Shown here in pieces: positions 1-7,100 of a stretch of 17,151 nucleotides of DNA. Numbering within the stretch: position 1 is the first letter of the stretch; the number at the start of each line of letters is the position of its first letter. The notes beneath the pieces are model-generated. The model searched no databases. It was not told the DNA's origin and worked only from the letters and a program-made list of their open reading frames with translations. The position numbers were made by a program, and so were the translations under genes. The stretch is from an uncultured Verrucomicrobiales bacterium (lineage in GTDB: Bacteria; Verrucomicrobiota; Verrucomicrobiia; Verrucomicrobiales; Akkermansiaceae). The stretch covers positions 1-17,151 of the forward strand of contig CALBVA010000222.1 in NCBI GenBank assembly GCA_937969125.1, written 5' to 3'.

Positions 1-752
1 GTGAAATCTCCTATAATCTGAGTGAGCAGGTGGATATCGAGAAGATGCCGGTGCTGGTGCAACTGGACACGCGCCTGATGACGACGCACTTCCCGGCGGG
101 TTTGTTAGATGAAGGAACGGGTGGATTTGAAAACGCGGTCAAGGGAGGTCTGAAGGCTTCATTGAAATCCGCAAATTTGCTGACGGGACAGATGTATGTT
201 GATTTGGATTACTATGAGGGGCCTTCGTTGATCGAAATCCCGCGACAGGGAAACTACGTGGTGGTTCCGACGATCAATACAGGATTAGAACGATTACAGG
301 ACAAGGTTTCGGCATTGCTCGACAAGATGAACAACCTTGAACTGGAGGGACTCATTGCCAAGGTCGGCAATACCTCCGATGAGGCGACTGAAGCTCTGAG
401 CAATGTCAATCTAGCGATGCGCTCCAGCAAGGGAGTGGTGGCGGATGCCCAGCGAACGCTGCAGGAGATGACGGATACCATGAAGGCGATGAAGGCCCTC
501 TTAGTGCAGAACGATACGAAGCAAATCACGGCGGATCTGCGAAAAACTCTGGCGATGATCAATAAGTCACTGGAGCCACTGTCAAACGATGGTGCGATCT
601 ACGGAGACCTCCGCCGGACAATGGACGAACTGCGGGCTACCGTGCGCTCGTTTGACCGGCTGGCCTCTGAGATCGCGGACAAGCCGAATTCCCTTCTCTT
701 CGGAAAGGATCCCGCTACCAAAAAAATCCCACGCGCGAGAAGGCGCCGCTAG
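1..752 (+). CDS. pqiB: PqiB-type MCE-domain lipid transport protein, 3' end only
   Basis: The frame is open from the window edge, so the gene starts upstream; 249 residues are visible. PqiB proteins carry several MCE domains, sit in the inner membrane, and form a periplasm-spanning needle thought to move phospholipids between the membranes of diderm bacteria. Seen here: the end of an MCE domain (visible residues about 12-72, including NLLTGQMYVDLDYY, close to the usual LLTGQ.Y..L motif). A long helical, coiled-coil-like stretch follows (about 95-220), rich in repeated small-residue/leucine patterns. The ending ASEIADKPNSLLFGKD resembles the usual PqiB tail, followed by a very basic stretch. 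The next gene, 26 bp downstream, is a PqiC lipoprotein, which strongly supports PqiB over a single-domain MlaD. The GTG at position 30 is internal, not the true start. Confidence 0.88.
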   Translation, partial: EISYNLSEQVDIEKMPVLVQLDTRLMTTHFPAGLLDEGTGGFENAVKGGLKASLKSANLLTGQMYVDLDYYEGPSLIEIPRQGNYVVVPTINTGLERLQDKVSALLDKMNNLELEGLIAKVGNTSDEATEALSNVNLAMRSSKGVVADAQRTLQEMTDTMKAMKALLVQNDTKQITADLRKTLAMINKSLEPLSNDGAIYGDLRRTMDELRATVRSFDRLASEIADKPNSLLFGKDPATKKIPRARRRR

Positions 753-778
753 GGTATTCCCCCTGAATTTTTCTGACA

Positions 779-1339
779 ATGATGACCCGTTTTTTTGCAG
801 CCGTTCTTTTTTTGACGCTTGGAGCATGTACGACGCAGCGGAACTTCTACGTCCTTTCTCCGATCGGGAAGCCACCGGTGGATGGACGGGGACCGGGGAT
901 CGGGATCGGTCCGGTAGTGCTCGCTGATTACTTGGTAGAGCGTCCATATGTGGCTTTCCAGAGTTCGCCAAACAAGCTGGAGATCTCTGATCTGCATGAA
1001 TGGGCAGGTGATCCGAAGGATGACTTCAGCCGGGTATTAGCAAGCAATATGGGACGGCGAATGAAGTCGGGGAATGTTCGTACTTATCCCTGGGATCGCG
1101 AGAGCGAACTGCGCTACACAGTCTCAGTGGATGTGCGGCAATTTCACGGAACGGCGGATGGGGACGCGCTGCTGGAAGCTTCGTGGCGAGCCTACGCGAT
1201 TCCGGGGAGTCGACTGCTCGCCAGCCGCACCACAACCTTGCGGGAACCTTTGGAAGGCGATGGGTTTGAAGCTCTGGTGGCAGCGCAGAGTCGGTTGATT
1301 GATCGACTGGCCGGCGTGATTGCAAGCAAATTGAAATGA
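779..1339 (+). CDS. pqiC: PqiC-family lipoprotein (ABC-type transport auxiliary lipoprotein, DUF330)
   Basis: A 186-residue lipoprotein. PqiC is the outer-membrane lipoprotein partner of the PqiAB lipid-transport system. The N terminus is a short signal peptide ending in the lipobox LGAC, with the lipidated cysteine at residue 17. The mature part has family hallmarks: a start resembling F-Y-x-L-S-P, then IGIGPVVLADYLVERPYV, EISDLHEWAGDP and DDFSRVLASNM, all close to the conserved order in PqiC/YmbA proteins. Length is normal for the family. It follows the PqiB-like gene by 26 bp and is probably co-transcribed with it. Two ATG codons lie side by side (779 and 782) and either could be used; no Shine-Dalgarno sequence precedes them. 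The lipobox makes it a client of the LspA encoded at 4595-5188. Confidence 0.9.
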   Translation: MMTRFFAAVLFLTLGACTTQRNFYVLSPIGKPPVDGRGPGIGIGPVVLADYLVERPYVAFQSSPNKLEISDLHEWAGDPKDDFSRVLASNMGRRMKSGNVRTYPWDRESELRYTVSVDVRQFHGTADGDALLEASWRAYAIPGSRLLASRTTTLREPLEGDGFEALVAAQSRLIDRLAGVIASKLK

Positions 1340-1367
1340 TGGCCGGCTCGCTAACAGGGCTGCTGCG

Positions 1368-2192
1368 ATGAATCATTCTTCGATCTATGATCAATTAGAC
1401 CCGCTCTACCGGGCGATTTGGGGAAAGGCTCTGCACCACGGCCTTTGGGAATCGATTGATGACTCCCCTTCCCTCGCTCGCCTGAATCTTCGGAATCGAT
1501 TACAGGAATCATGCCGAAAGTCATTGAAGACTGGAGCCACCATCGCGGACATCGGCTGTGGTTATGGTGTTCTGAGTGCTGAACTGGCGGATGATTATGA
1601 GGTCGTGGCGTGCACGGACTCGGAGGTCCAGGCACCCTTCATTCCGGATCATCCGCGAATTACGGTCGAGTGCGGTGACTGGATGAGTCTCCCAATCCAC
1701 AATGGATCGCAGGACGGGGCGGTCGCTCTGGAGAGCTTCTCGCACTTTCGGGATTGGGAAGAATTGATGAGGAAAACATCAGCGACTTTGGCAGGCGACG
1801 GAGTGTTAGTGGTGGCAGATTGGTTTGGAGGACGGAAGGCTGGTTGGTTTTTAAGAAGAATCGCGGGAATGGCAGGGATTCCGGTTTGGCGACGAGAGGA
1901 GAGATTGATCGAAGCTGCGGGAGCCTATGGTCTGGAGGTGCTGGCGAGCGAAGATCTCAGCACAAGAGTGGCACGAACGTGGACGATCTTTTTCAAGGGG
2001 GCGCTGCTTCTTCCCGTCCAAAAGCCCTCTCTCATCCCGCTCATGTTGAAGGTGGCGATCAGGCAGCCGCTCCTTTTGGTAGCCTTCCCTCTGATTCGGC
2101 TCGCCTACGCCCGAAAACAGCTGGAATACAAACTCCTGATTCTCACCAAGACCAATCGGGTTTCATCTGGTCAAGAGGGGCATTCAACCTAA
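1368..2192 (+). CDS. class I SAM-dependent methyltransferase, membrane-associated type
   Basis: A 274-residue protein with a Rossmann-type methyltransferase core. Motif I is visible as IADIGCGYG (residues 59-67), the SAM-binding glycine loop. An acidic strand end follows (VACTDSE), then CGDWMSLPI and a motif-IV-like region (DGAVALESFSHF). The N terminus (IYDQLDPLYRAIWG...HHGLW) resembles the small-molecule and quinone/tocopherol-type methyltransferases, in which Y-D...Y..I-W-G..(I)HHG.W precedes the core. The C-terminal third contains hydrophobic stretches (about 205-240), suggesting membrane contact or a lipid-like substrate. The substrate cannot be read from sequence. It begins 28 bp after pqiC and ends 14 bp before a multi-helix membrane protein, so it is probably part of the same transcript. 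A long frame starting at 1754 inside this gene is an artefact. Confidence 0.85.
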   Translation: MNHSSIYDQLDPLYRAIWGKALHHGLWESIDDSPSLARLNLRNRLQESCRKSLKTGATIADIGCGYGVLSAELADDYEVVACTDSEVQAPFIPDHPRITVECGDWMSLPIHNGSQDGAVALESFSHFRDWEELMRKTSATLAGDGVLVVADWFGGRKAGWFLRRIAGMAGIPVWRREERLIEAAGAYGLEVLASEDLSTRVARTWTIFFKGALLLPVQKPSLIPLMLKVAIRQPLLLVAFPLIRLAYARKQLEYKLLILTKTNRVSSGQEGHST

Positions 2193-2206
2193 CATCAACT
2201 TACAGC

Positions 2207-2815
2207 ATGAAGAGAGTTCGATTTCCACGTAGCGTCATCCTGGTCGCGGCCTTTTATCTGGTCGCGGCGATCAGCGCGGCCATCACTCAGCAGAATTGGG
2301 AGTTCTTGAAAATCTACATCCCCTTCTTCGTGCTCATCGCTGCGGTGGTGGCCTTCATGCACAGCCGGGTGAATTTCTCCCTCGTCCTGCTGTGGTCTCT
2401 CACTCTATGGGGAGCGCTTCACTTGGCAGGCGGGCTTGTCCGGATTCCCGATGGCTGGGACTTCCACGGCGAACACCAAGTGCTCTATTCTTGGTGGGTG
2501 GTGGGCCAATGGCTGAAGTGGGATCACATCGTGCACGCCTTTGGCTTCGGGAGCTGCACCTGGCTGGCATGGGAGGCTCTTCGAGCGAGCATCCAGCAGC
2601 GGCTCGGCCGGAAACTCTACCCCTCGATGGGGATGGTTTTCCTCTGTATTTTCACAGGGATGGGACTAGGTGCGCTCAATGAGATTGTGGAATTTGTCGC
2701 CACGATGGCGGTGGAAAACACGAACGTCGGCGGCTATATCAACACAGGTTGGGACTTGGTGGCAAATTTGGCAGGCTGCCTTTTTGTCGGGGTCCTCATT
2801 GTCTTCCGCGGCTAA
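2207..2815 (+). CDS. six-helix inner membrane protein, YjdF/DUF2238-like
   Basis: A 202-residue protein with about six predicted transmembrane helices, near residues 9-27, 33-51, 57-78, 108-125, 141-166 and 183-200. Polar residues cluster near the helices: W105-D106-H107 and H110 before helix 4, N158-E159 and E162 in helix 5, and GGYINTGWDLVAN leading into helix 6. The combination of a D-x-x-x-H segment, a buried glutamate and a W-D-L-x-x-N segment is what I recall for DUF2238 (YjdF) membrane proteins, whose function is unknown. The frame extends upstream to 1754, but that part runs inside the methyltransferase gene, so ATG 2207 is chosen. It lies 14 bp after the methyltransferase stop and directly yields a hydrophobic first helix. 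No Shine-Dalgarno is visible. The family name is moderately sure; membrane topology is very likely. Confidence 0.72.
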   Translation: MKRVRFPRSVILVAAFYLVAAISAAITQQNWEFLKIYIPFFVLIAAVVAFMHSRVNFSLVLLWSLTLWGALHLAGGLVRIPDGWDFHGEHQVLYSWWVVGQWLKWDHIVHAFGFGSCTWLAWEALRASIQQRLGRKLYPSMGMVFLCIFTGMGLGALNEIVEFVATMAVENTNVGGYINTGWDLVANLAGCLFVGVLIVFRG

Positions 2816-2818
2816 TCA

Positions 2819-3793
2819 TTGCTCACCGTGACTCTGCACTTCGATGGAGCTGCGAACCAGCGGCTCGATGCTTACCTCGCCGCCAAGCTTCCGGAGCTCT
2901 CTCGCTCGAAGATCCAGGCTCTCATCAAGGAGGGCCACATCCTGCTGAACGGTGGAAAGGTGAAAGCGCGGGCCTCATTGAAATCCGGCGATGAACTCAC
3001 GGTCGAAGTTCCCGAGGAAACAGCAGTGGAGCTCGAAGCGCAGGACATTCCGCTAAGCGTCCTACATGAGGATCGCGAGATCATCATCCTCGATAAAGCG
3101 CACGGCATGGTGGTCCATCCGGCAGCTGGAAATGCCAACGGCACTTTGGTTAATGCTCTTCTTCACCACTGCGCGGGTGAATTGGCGAGCGAGGGCGGAG
3201 AGGAGCGGCCGGGAATCGTGCATCGCCTGGACAAGGACACCTCCGGCTGCATCGTGGCGGCCAAGACGAACGCCGCACTGAAGCATTTGGTGGGGCAATT
3301 CGCGGATCGCACGACCGCGAAACTCTACCTGGCAGTAGTGCAATCTCCCCCGAAGGAAGCTCATCAAACGGTCTTCAATCACATCGCCCGCCATCCGGTG
3401 CACCGGCAGCGGATGGATGTGTGTAACCCGGGTGCGGGTAAGCCTGCGATCACCGATCTCCACCTGCTTCATATGGCGGAAGATGGCACCTCGCTCATTC
3501 TTTGTGCGCTTCACACCGGACGGACTCATCAGATCCGGGTGCACAATCGTTTCCTGGGTCATCCCCTGCTGGGCGATCCGATTTATAGCAAGCCTGCCAG
3601 ACAGGCCAGGAAGGTGCCACGGCTGATGTTACACGCCTGGCGACTGGGTCTGACTCATCCGGAATCGGGCCAATGGATTCAAAAAGAGGCTCCAATACCC
3701 GAAGAATTTCACCCTTGGACTGATGAGGTTTCTCATCGCCTGGCTCAAGTGAGATTGATCAAAGATAGCAAGGAGTTCGATGCGCTATGGTAG
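2819..3793 (+). CDS. rluD: RluA/RluD-family 23S rRNA pseudouridine synthase
   Basis: A 324-residue pseudouridine synthase that would isomerise uridines in RNA, most likely helix 69 of 23S rRNA if it is a true RluD. An S4 RNA-binding domain occupies about residues 8-60 (RLDAYLAAKL...SRSKIQALIKEG). The catalytic domain carries G-I-V-HRLDKDTSG with the catalytic aspartate D138. It also has the downstream RTHQIRVH...GHPLLGDPIY motif typical of RluA/C/D enzymes, near 237-260. S4 domain plus length fits RluD or RluC better than the short RluA. The start is uncertain: TTG at 2819 lies 3 bp after the previous stop, and GTG at 2828 is an in-frame alternative that loses only three residues. Neither has a Shine-Dalgarno. 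Tight spacing argues for co-transcription with the upstream membrane protein. Confidence 0.92.
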   Translation: MLTVTLHFDGAANQRLDAYLAAKLPELSRSKIQALIKEGHILLNGGKVKARASLKSGDELTVEVPEETAVELEAQDIPLSVLHEDREIIILDKAHGMVVHPAAGNANGTLVNALLHHCAGELASEGGEERPGIVHRLDKDTSGCIVAAKTNAALKHLVGQFADRTTAKLYLAVVQSPPKEAHQTVFNHIARHPVHRQRMDVCNPGAGKPAITDLHLLHMAEDGTSLILCALHTGRTHQIRVHNRFLGHPLLGDPIYSKPARQARKVPRLMLHAWRLGLTHPESGQWIQKEAPIPEEFHPWTDEVSHRLAQVRLIKDSKEFDALW

Positions 3794-3865
3794 TTGCCGG
3801 TAATCCTTGAAAGAGCGAATCGAAACCGCCATACCTTGCTCGGCAAGTTCCCAGACTTCCTCCCC

Positions 3866-4525
3866 ATGACCACCTCGATCAAAACCCGCTACCTCAGACT
3901 AGTCCGGCGGGCTTATCGACTGCTCAGGAGTCCGACTTTCAAGCGGCATCCCCGAATCCAGCGGATGATGCTCCCACTTTTCGAGCGTGAGCGATGGCAA
4001 CCCTGCCGGCAGACGGTGGCGAATGGATTAGCCATTGGTCTATTCGTTTCACAGATTCCGGTACCCGGGCAAATGCTTCTGGCAGCCATACTTACTCTCC
4101 CGTTTCGGGCCAATCTTCCTCTCTCGATAGCGGCTTGCTGGGTCACAAACCCTCTCACGATGGGTCCGATTGTTTTTTGGCAGGCTAAGCTGGGTGACTT
4201 TCTTCGCGCCAATCTCGGGATACCTGTCCATCCATTTCTGGAACGTCTGGATCTCCCTCTTGGTATCATTCCCGGTCTGGACGGAGAGAGCATTAATGTC
4301 GGTAGTTGGATCCTCGGCTTCGTCGCCGCCGGTTTGTTTTTATTTTTGCTAACCTATCCTTTCATCTATCTCCTGTCCTTTTTGATGCCGAAGCTCATTC
4401 CCAAAACGCGCTATCGACGGGCCAAGGCGAAGGTCATTGCACGTCAGCAGAAGGTGGAGAAGAGTGAGGCAAAAGCGGAAAAACGGGAGGCGAAGAAGAA
4501 GGGGCCTGTTGGCAGTGAGCCTTGA
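3866..4525 (+). CDS. DUF2062 family membrane protein
   Basis: A 219-residue protein with the DUF2062 signature: a basic N-terminal helix (RYLRLVRRAYRLLRS), then NGLAIGLFVSQIPVPGQ and, after an amphipathic stretch, the TNPLTMGPIVFW motif. The family is membrane-bound, found in many Gram-negatives, and has no settled function. Hydrophobic segments lie around residues 56-80, 88-112 and 150-180. The tail is an unusually lysine/glutamate-rich helix (from about 190), probably cytoplasmic. ATG 3866 was chosen. The frame also holds a TTG at 3794, directly after the rluD stop, which would add 24 residues with no hydrophobic or family character; that earlier start is possible but less likely. It is the last gene of the first + strand block. 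Confidence 0.8.
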   Translation: MTTSIKTRYLRLVRRAYRLLRSPTFKRHPRIQRMMLPLFERERWQPCRQTVANGLAIGLFVSQIPVPGQMLLAAILTLPFRANLPLSIAACWVTNPLTMGPIVFWQAKLGDFLRANLGIPVHPFLERLDLPLGIIPGLDGESINVGSWILGFVAAGLFLFLLTYPFIYLLSFLMPKLIPKTRYRRAKAKVIARQQKVEKSEAKAEKREAKKKGPVGSEP

Positions 4526-4581
4526 GCCGTGGCGGCGAATTTGCTTTTGATTTGGGTTGGCTGAGGGATTGCAAGGCGAGC

Positions 4582-4608
4582 GTGACCGGGCGGGTCACTC
4601 TGTTATTT
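4582..4608 (+). terminator. putative terminator at the convergent junction
   Basis: An inverted repeat GTGACC (4582-4587) / GGTCAC (4593-4598) with a 5-base loop is followed by a T-rich tail (TCTGTTATTTCT). It lies between the DUF2062 gene and the oppositely oriented lspA and overlaps the lspA stop codon. The T-rich side faces the + strand transcript, so it would end the 1-4525 block. The reverse side lacks a T tract. The stem is only 6 bp. Confidence 0.4.
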
Positions 4609-5188
4609 CTGATTCCTCGGGGCGGAAGGCGGAGATGAAGAGGAGAACGGCGGCGACGGAGATGCAGGAGTCGGCGACGTTGAAGGTGGGGAAGAAGCCG
4701 CCACTCCTGGGGTGAATTTTTTCGTAACCGGGGATTTTTACGCGGATGAAGTCGACGACGTAGCCCTTAGTGAGCCGGGTGAGGGCGGACTTATCCTCGT
4801 GCTGCTCCAGCCAGAATCCCTGGAAGAGACGGTCGGTCAGGTTTCCAAAAACTCCAGCGATCAGGAGGGCGGCGGCAAGCCGAGAGGGCTTGTTGGCAAA
4901 GGCGCCTTTCCTCCAAAACACGGTGATGAGGGCAATCGCGCCGATCAGGACGAAGAGGAAAACGATGGGTGCCCAGGAGGTACCATTGCCCATCCCGAAA
5001 GCGACGCCCTGGTTATGAATGCGCCACCACCAGAGGAACCCCTCGATGACAGGCTCCGGAGCATCGGGGCTGTGGAAGTCAGTGCTGAGCGGTTCGTGGA
5101 ACTTAAAGACGATCCACCACTTGGTGATCTGATCGAAGATGTAGAGTGGGAGGCTCAGGAAGAGGAAGATCTTTGGTAGACGATTCAT
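4595..5188 (-). CDS. lspA: lipoprotein signal peptidase (signal peptidase II)
   Basis: A 197-residue aspartyl membrane protease that cleaves the signal peptide of prolipoproteins after lipidation of the +1 cysteine. The conserved blocks are all present: D19-Q in the first helix (IFDQITKWW), N59-QGVAFG, G115-NLTDR with N116/D119/R120, V144-VDF with D146, and F169-NVADS with D173. D146 and D173 correspond to the catalytic aspartate pair described for Pseudomonas LspA. Four transmembrane helices are evident. It is longer than typical LspA (about 160-170 residues), largely because of some 23 residues between R120 and V144 and a longer segment before NVADS. It starts 15 bp after the truB stop, so it is probably the last gene of the minus-strand operon. 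No Shine-Dalgarno is visible. Confidence 0.95.
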   Translation of the reverse strand: MNRLPKIFLFLSLPLYIFDQITKWWIVFKFHEPLSTDFHSPDAPEPVIEGFLWWWRIHNQGVAFGMGNGTSWAPIVFLFVLIGAIALITVFWRKGAFANKPSRLAAALLIAGVFGNLTDRLFQGFWLEQHEDKSALTRLTKGYVVDFIRVKIPGYEKIHPRSGGFFPTFNVADSCISVAAVLLFISAFRPEESEITE

Positions 5189-5203
5189 CGGGCGAAGTGA
5201 TTT

Positions 5204-5929
5204 CTAGGCTCCACGCATGAGAGAGATCTCGGCGAGGCTGATGAAGGAGTTGACGAGATTCTCGCGGCTGGCGATCTTCAGGTCCTCGACAGAGACGGCG
5301 CGGTCGAGGGTAAATTTCCCGGAGCGGGTGCGGCGGAGTTCACTGAGGTGAGCCCCACAGCCGAGTTTTTGCCCAATATCGTGTGCGTAAGTGCGGACGT
5401 AGAATCCCTTCGAGCAATCAACCGAAAAGTCGATTTCCGGAAGTTCAGTACGAGTAATCTCATACTTGGTGATATGAACCGCCCGAGGCTTGCGCTCCAC
5501 GACCTGACCCTTGCGGGCGAGTTTGTAGAGTGGGACGCCGTCCTTCTTGATCGCGGAGACCATGGGAGGAATTTGTTCAAAGGGGCCCATGAAGCCATCG
5601 AAAGCTTCCTTAATTTGCTCGGCGGAGAGATCAGGAACTTCCTTCTCCTCCTCGATCTCGCCCTGCTTATCCTGGGTAGAGGTGGTAGCTCCGAGAGTGA
5701 GGGTGCCGGTGTAATTCTTATCCTCGCTCATGAGGAGATCCTGGATTTTGGTGGCGCGATTGATGACCAGCATGAGGAGACCGGTGGCCATGGGGTCCAG
5801 GGTGCCGCAATGGCCGATTTTCTTCATGTTCAGCTGGCGGCGGGCGATGGCTACGACATCGTGAGAAGTCATATCCGGGGCCTTATCGATCAGCAGCACG
5901 CCGCTGGGGAGGTCATTCTGTTGGTGCAT
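5204..5929 (-). CDS. truB: tRNA pseudouridine(55) synthase TruB
   Basis: A 241-residue enzyme converting U55 of tRNA T-loops to pseudouridine. The N-terminal SGVLLIDKAPDMTSHDVV block and the catalytic motif HCGTLDPMATGLL are clear, with catalytic aspartate D45. Further family motifs follow: KNYTGTLTLGATTSTQD, QIPPMVSAIKKDGVPLYKLARKG, and CSKGFYVRTYAHDIGQKLG...HLSELRRTRSG. The protein stops soon after the catalytic domain, so the C-terminal PUA-type RNA-binding domain of E. coli TruB (about 314 residues) is absent or reduced to a remnant; short TruBs are known in other phyla. It sits 23 bp downstream of nrnA and 15 bp upstream of lspA. The nrnA-truB order is a common bacterial arrangement and supports both calls. 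The ATG at 5929 lacks a Shine-Dalgarno. Confidence 0.95.
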   Translation of the reverse strand: MHQQNDLPSGVLLIDKAPDMTSHDVVAIARRQLNMKKIGHCGTLDPMATGLLMLVINRATKIQDLLMSEDKNYTGTLTLGATTSTQDKQGEIEEEKEVPDLSAEQIKEAFDGFMGPFEQIPPMVSAIKKDGVPLYKLARKGQVVERKPRAVHITKYEITRTELPEIDFSVDCSKGFYVRTYAHDIGQKLGCGAHLSELRRTRSGKFTLDRAVSVEDLKIASRENLVNSFISLAEISLMRGA

Positions 5930-5952
5930 GGAATGTCAGGATTGGAGAGTTA

Positions 5953-6945
5953 TTAAAGGCCGGCCTTCTCCATGGCGGAGCGGATTTCGGCAAGAACTTT
6001 AGGTCGGGCCTCTTCAATGGGTCCGCTCATGCGAATCCCGGCAGCGAGGGCGTGTCCTCCCCCGCCAAAGGTGCCGCAAACTTCGCTGGCGTTCACACGG
6101 CGATCCTTTGATCGCATAGAGACGCGGACTTTCCCTTCGTCCAGATCCTCGAAGAAGACGGCGACGACGACGCCCTGCACCGCGCGGATGAAATCAATCA
6201 TGCCCTCGGTGTCATCATCGACGAGGCCTAGTTCGTCCTTAGTTTCCTGGCGCAGATCCCACCAAACAAGGCGACCGTCATCACTGCGATCGAGAGTATT
6301 AAGGAGGGCGCGCATCAGCTCGACGCGCCGGTAGGGTGAGTTATCATAAGTGGCTGAATTGATCTTGCCGACATTCAATCCGCGGGCGACGAGGTCAGCG
6401 GCCATTTCATAAGTCCGCTGGGTGGTACCGGGATATTGAAAGGATCCGGTATCAGTGGAGACAGCAACGTAGATGGAATCGCGCGTGATGTCCGAGAAAG
6501 GCATCTCCAGCGCGGTGATGAGGTCGTAGAGAATCTGGCCGGTGGCGGGGCTTTCGGAATCGATGTAGTTCAAATCACCATAGCCGGGATTCGACATGTG
6601 GTGGTCGATATTGACGATGAGCTTGGCGTCCTTGATAGCCTTCAGACTCCCCTCACCCACGCGGGCGTGTGCCGCGGTGTCCAGAGTGATGACGACTTCG
6701 ATTTCGACATCCTTCGCTTCCGAGGAGACCTCAACCTTTTCGGAGCCGGGGAGGAATTTCAGGCTTTCCGGGCAGCCATCGTTATTGAGGTAGCGGACGG
6801 ACTTTCCCATGAGTTCCAGAGAATGGCCGAGGGCGAGAATTGAGCCAATGGCATCACCATCCGGGCGGACATGACTGACGACGGCAAAAGATTGGTGGTT
6901 TTTGAAGACTTCGGCGATTTCGGCGAAGCTGGAGTTTTCGTTCAT
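5953..6945 (-). CDS. nrnA: DHH/DHHA1 phosphoesterase, NrnA-like (oligoribonuclease / pAp phosphatase)
   Basis: A 330-residue enzyme of the DHH superfamily. NrnA-type members degrade very short RNAs and dephosphorylate 3'-phosphoadenosine 5'-phosphate using metal ions. Motif I is H25-VRPDGDAIGS, motif II is around D89 (ITLDTAAHARVG), and the name-giving motif is N112-IDHH with D114-H115-H116. The DHHA1 domain ends in the substrate-binding GGGGH (294-298) followed by ALAAG. The start at 6945 is chosen because the family begins about 20-25 residues before motif I. The frame stays open to 7152, but that extension would overlap the end of the phospholipase D gene and has no family character. It lies directly upstream of truB, a frequent neighbour. 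The 155-bp gap before it contains two short hairpins. Confidence 0.9.
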   Translation of the reverse strand: MNENSSFAEIAEVFKNHQSFAVVSHVRPDGDAIGSILALGHSLELMGKSVRYLNNDGCPESLKFLPGSEKVEVSSEAKDVEIEVVITLDTAAHARVGEGSLKAIKDAKLIVNIDHHMSNPGYGDLNYIDSESPATGQILYDLITALEMPFSDITRDSIYVAVSTDTGSFQYPGTTQRTYEMAADLVARGLNVGKINSATYDNSPYRRVELMRALLNTLDRSDDGRLVWWDLRQETKDELGLVDDDTEGMIDFIRAVQGVVVAVFFEDLDEGKVRVSMRSKDRRVNASEVCGTFGGGGHALAAGIRMSGPIEEARPKVLAEIRSAMEKAGL

Positions 6946-7100
6946 AAAGATGGATGACTGAATCCCCTTGCGGGGCGGCGGGGGGAGTTTCCCCAGCCAG
7001 CGACGCTGTTCAAGGACGAACGGGAGGCACTTCAGAACCGGGGTTGTTTTTCCGCTTGGAAGGAGCAGAAGGATGCCGAGTTGCAGAAGTATTAAACGCG
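6946..7100 (-). other. intercistronic region before nrnA with two tandem hairpins
   Basis: This gap of 155 bases is the longest within the minus-strand operon; the others are 15-23 bases. Read toward nrnA, it holds GGGG/CCCC around a 5-base loop (+ strand 6981-6994) and then CCCC/GGGG around a 4-base loop (+ strand 6964-6975), ending about 18 bases before the nrnA ATG. It has no stop in the nrnA frame. It may be a leader, a processing site or simply a spacer; no promoter is clear. Confidence 0.35.

Noticed and set aside
1754..2206. A 5' extension giving a 353-residue version of the membrane protein
   Set aside because: It lies inside the methyltransferase gene in another frame, and its translation is G/R/S-rich without family character. 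ATG 2207 gives a sensible first helix.
4712..5179. 155-residue + strand frame opposite lspA
   Set aside because: Antisense shadow of lspA; acidic, low-complexity translation with no motif.
5348..5956. 202-residue open frame on the + strand opposite truB
   Set aside because: It is antisense to a well-supported gene; long antisense frames are expected at this GC content and its translation has no recognisable motifs.
6436..6843. 135-residue + strand frame opposite nrnA
   Set aside because: Antisense shadow of a gene with intact DHH motifs.
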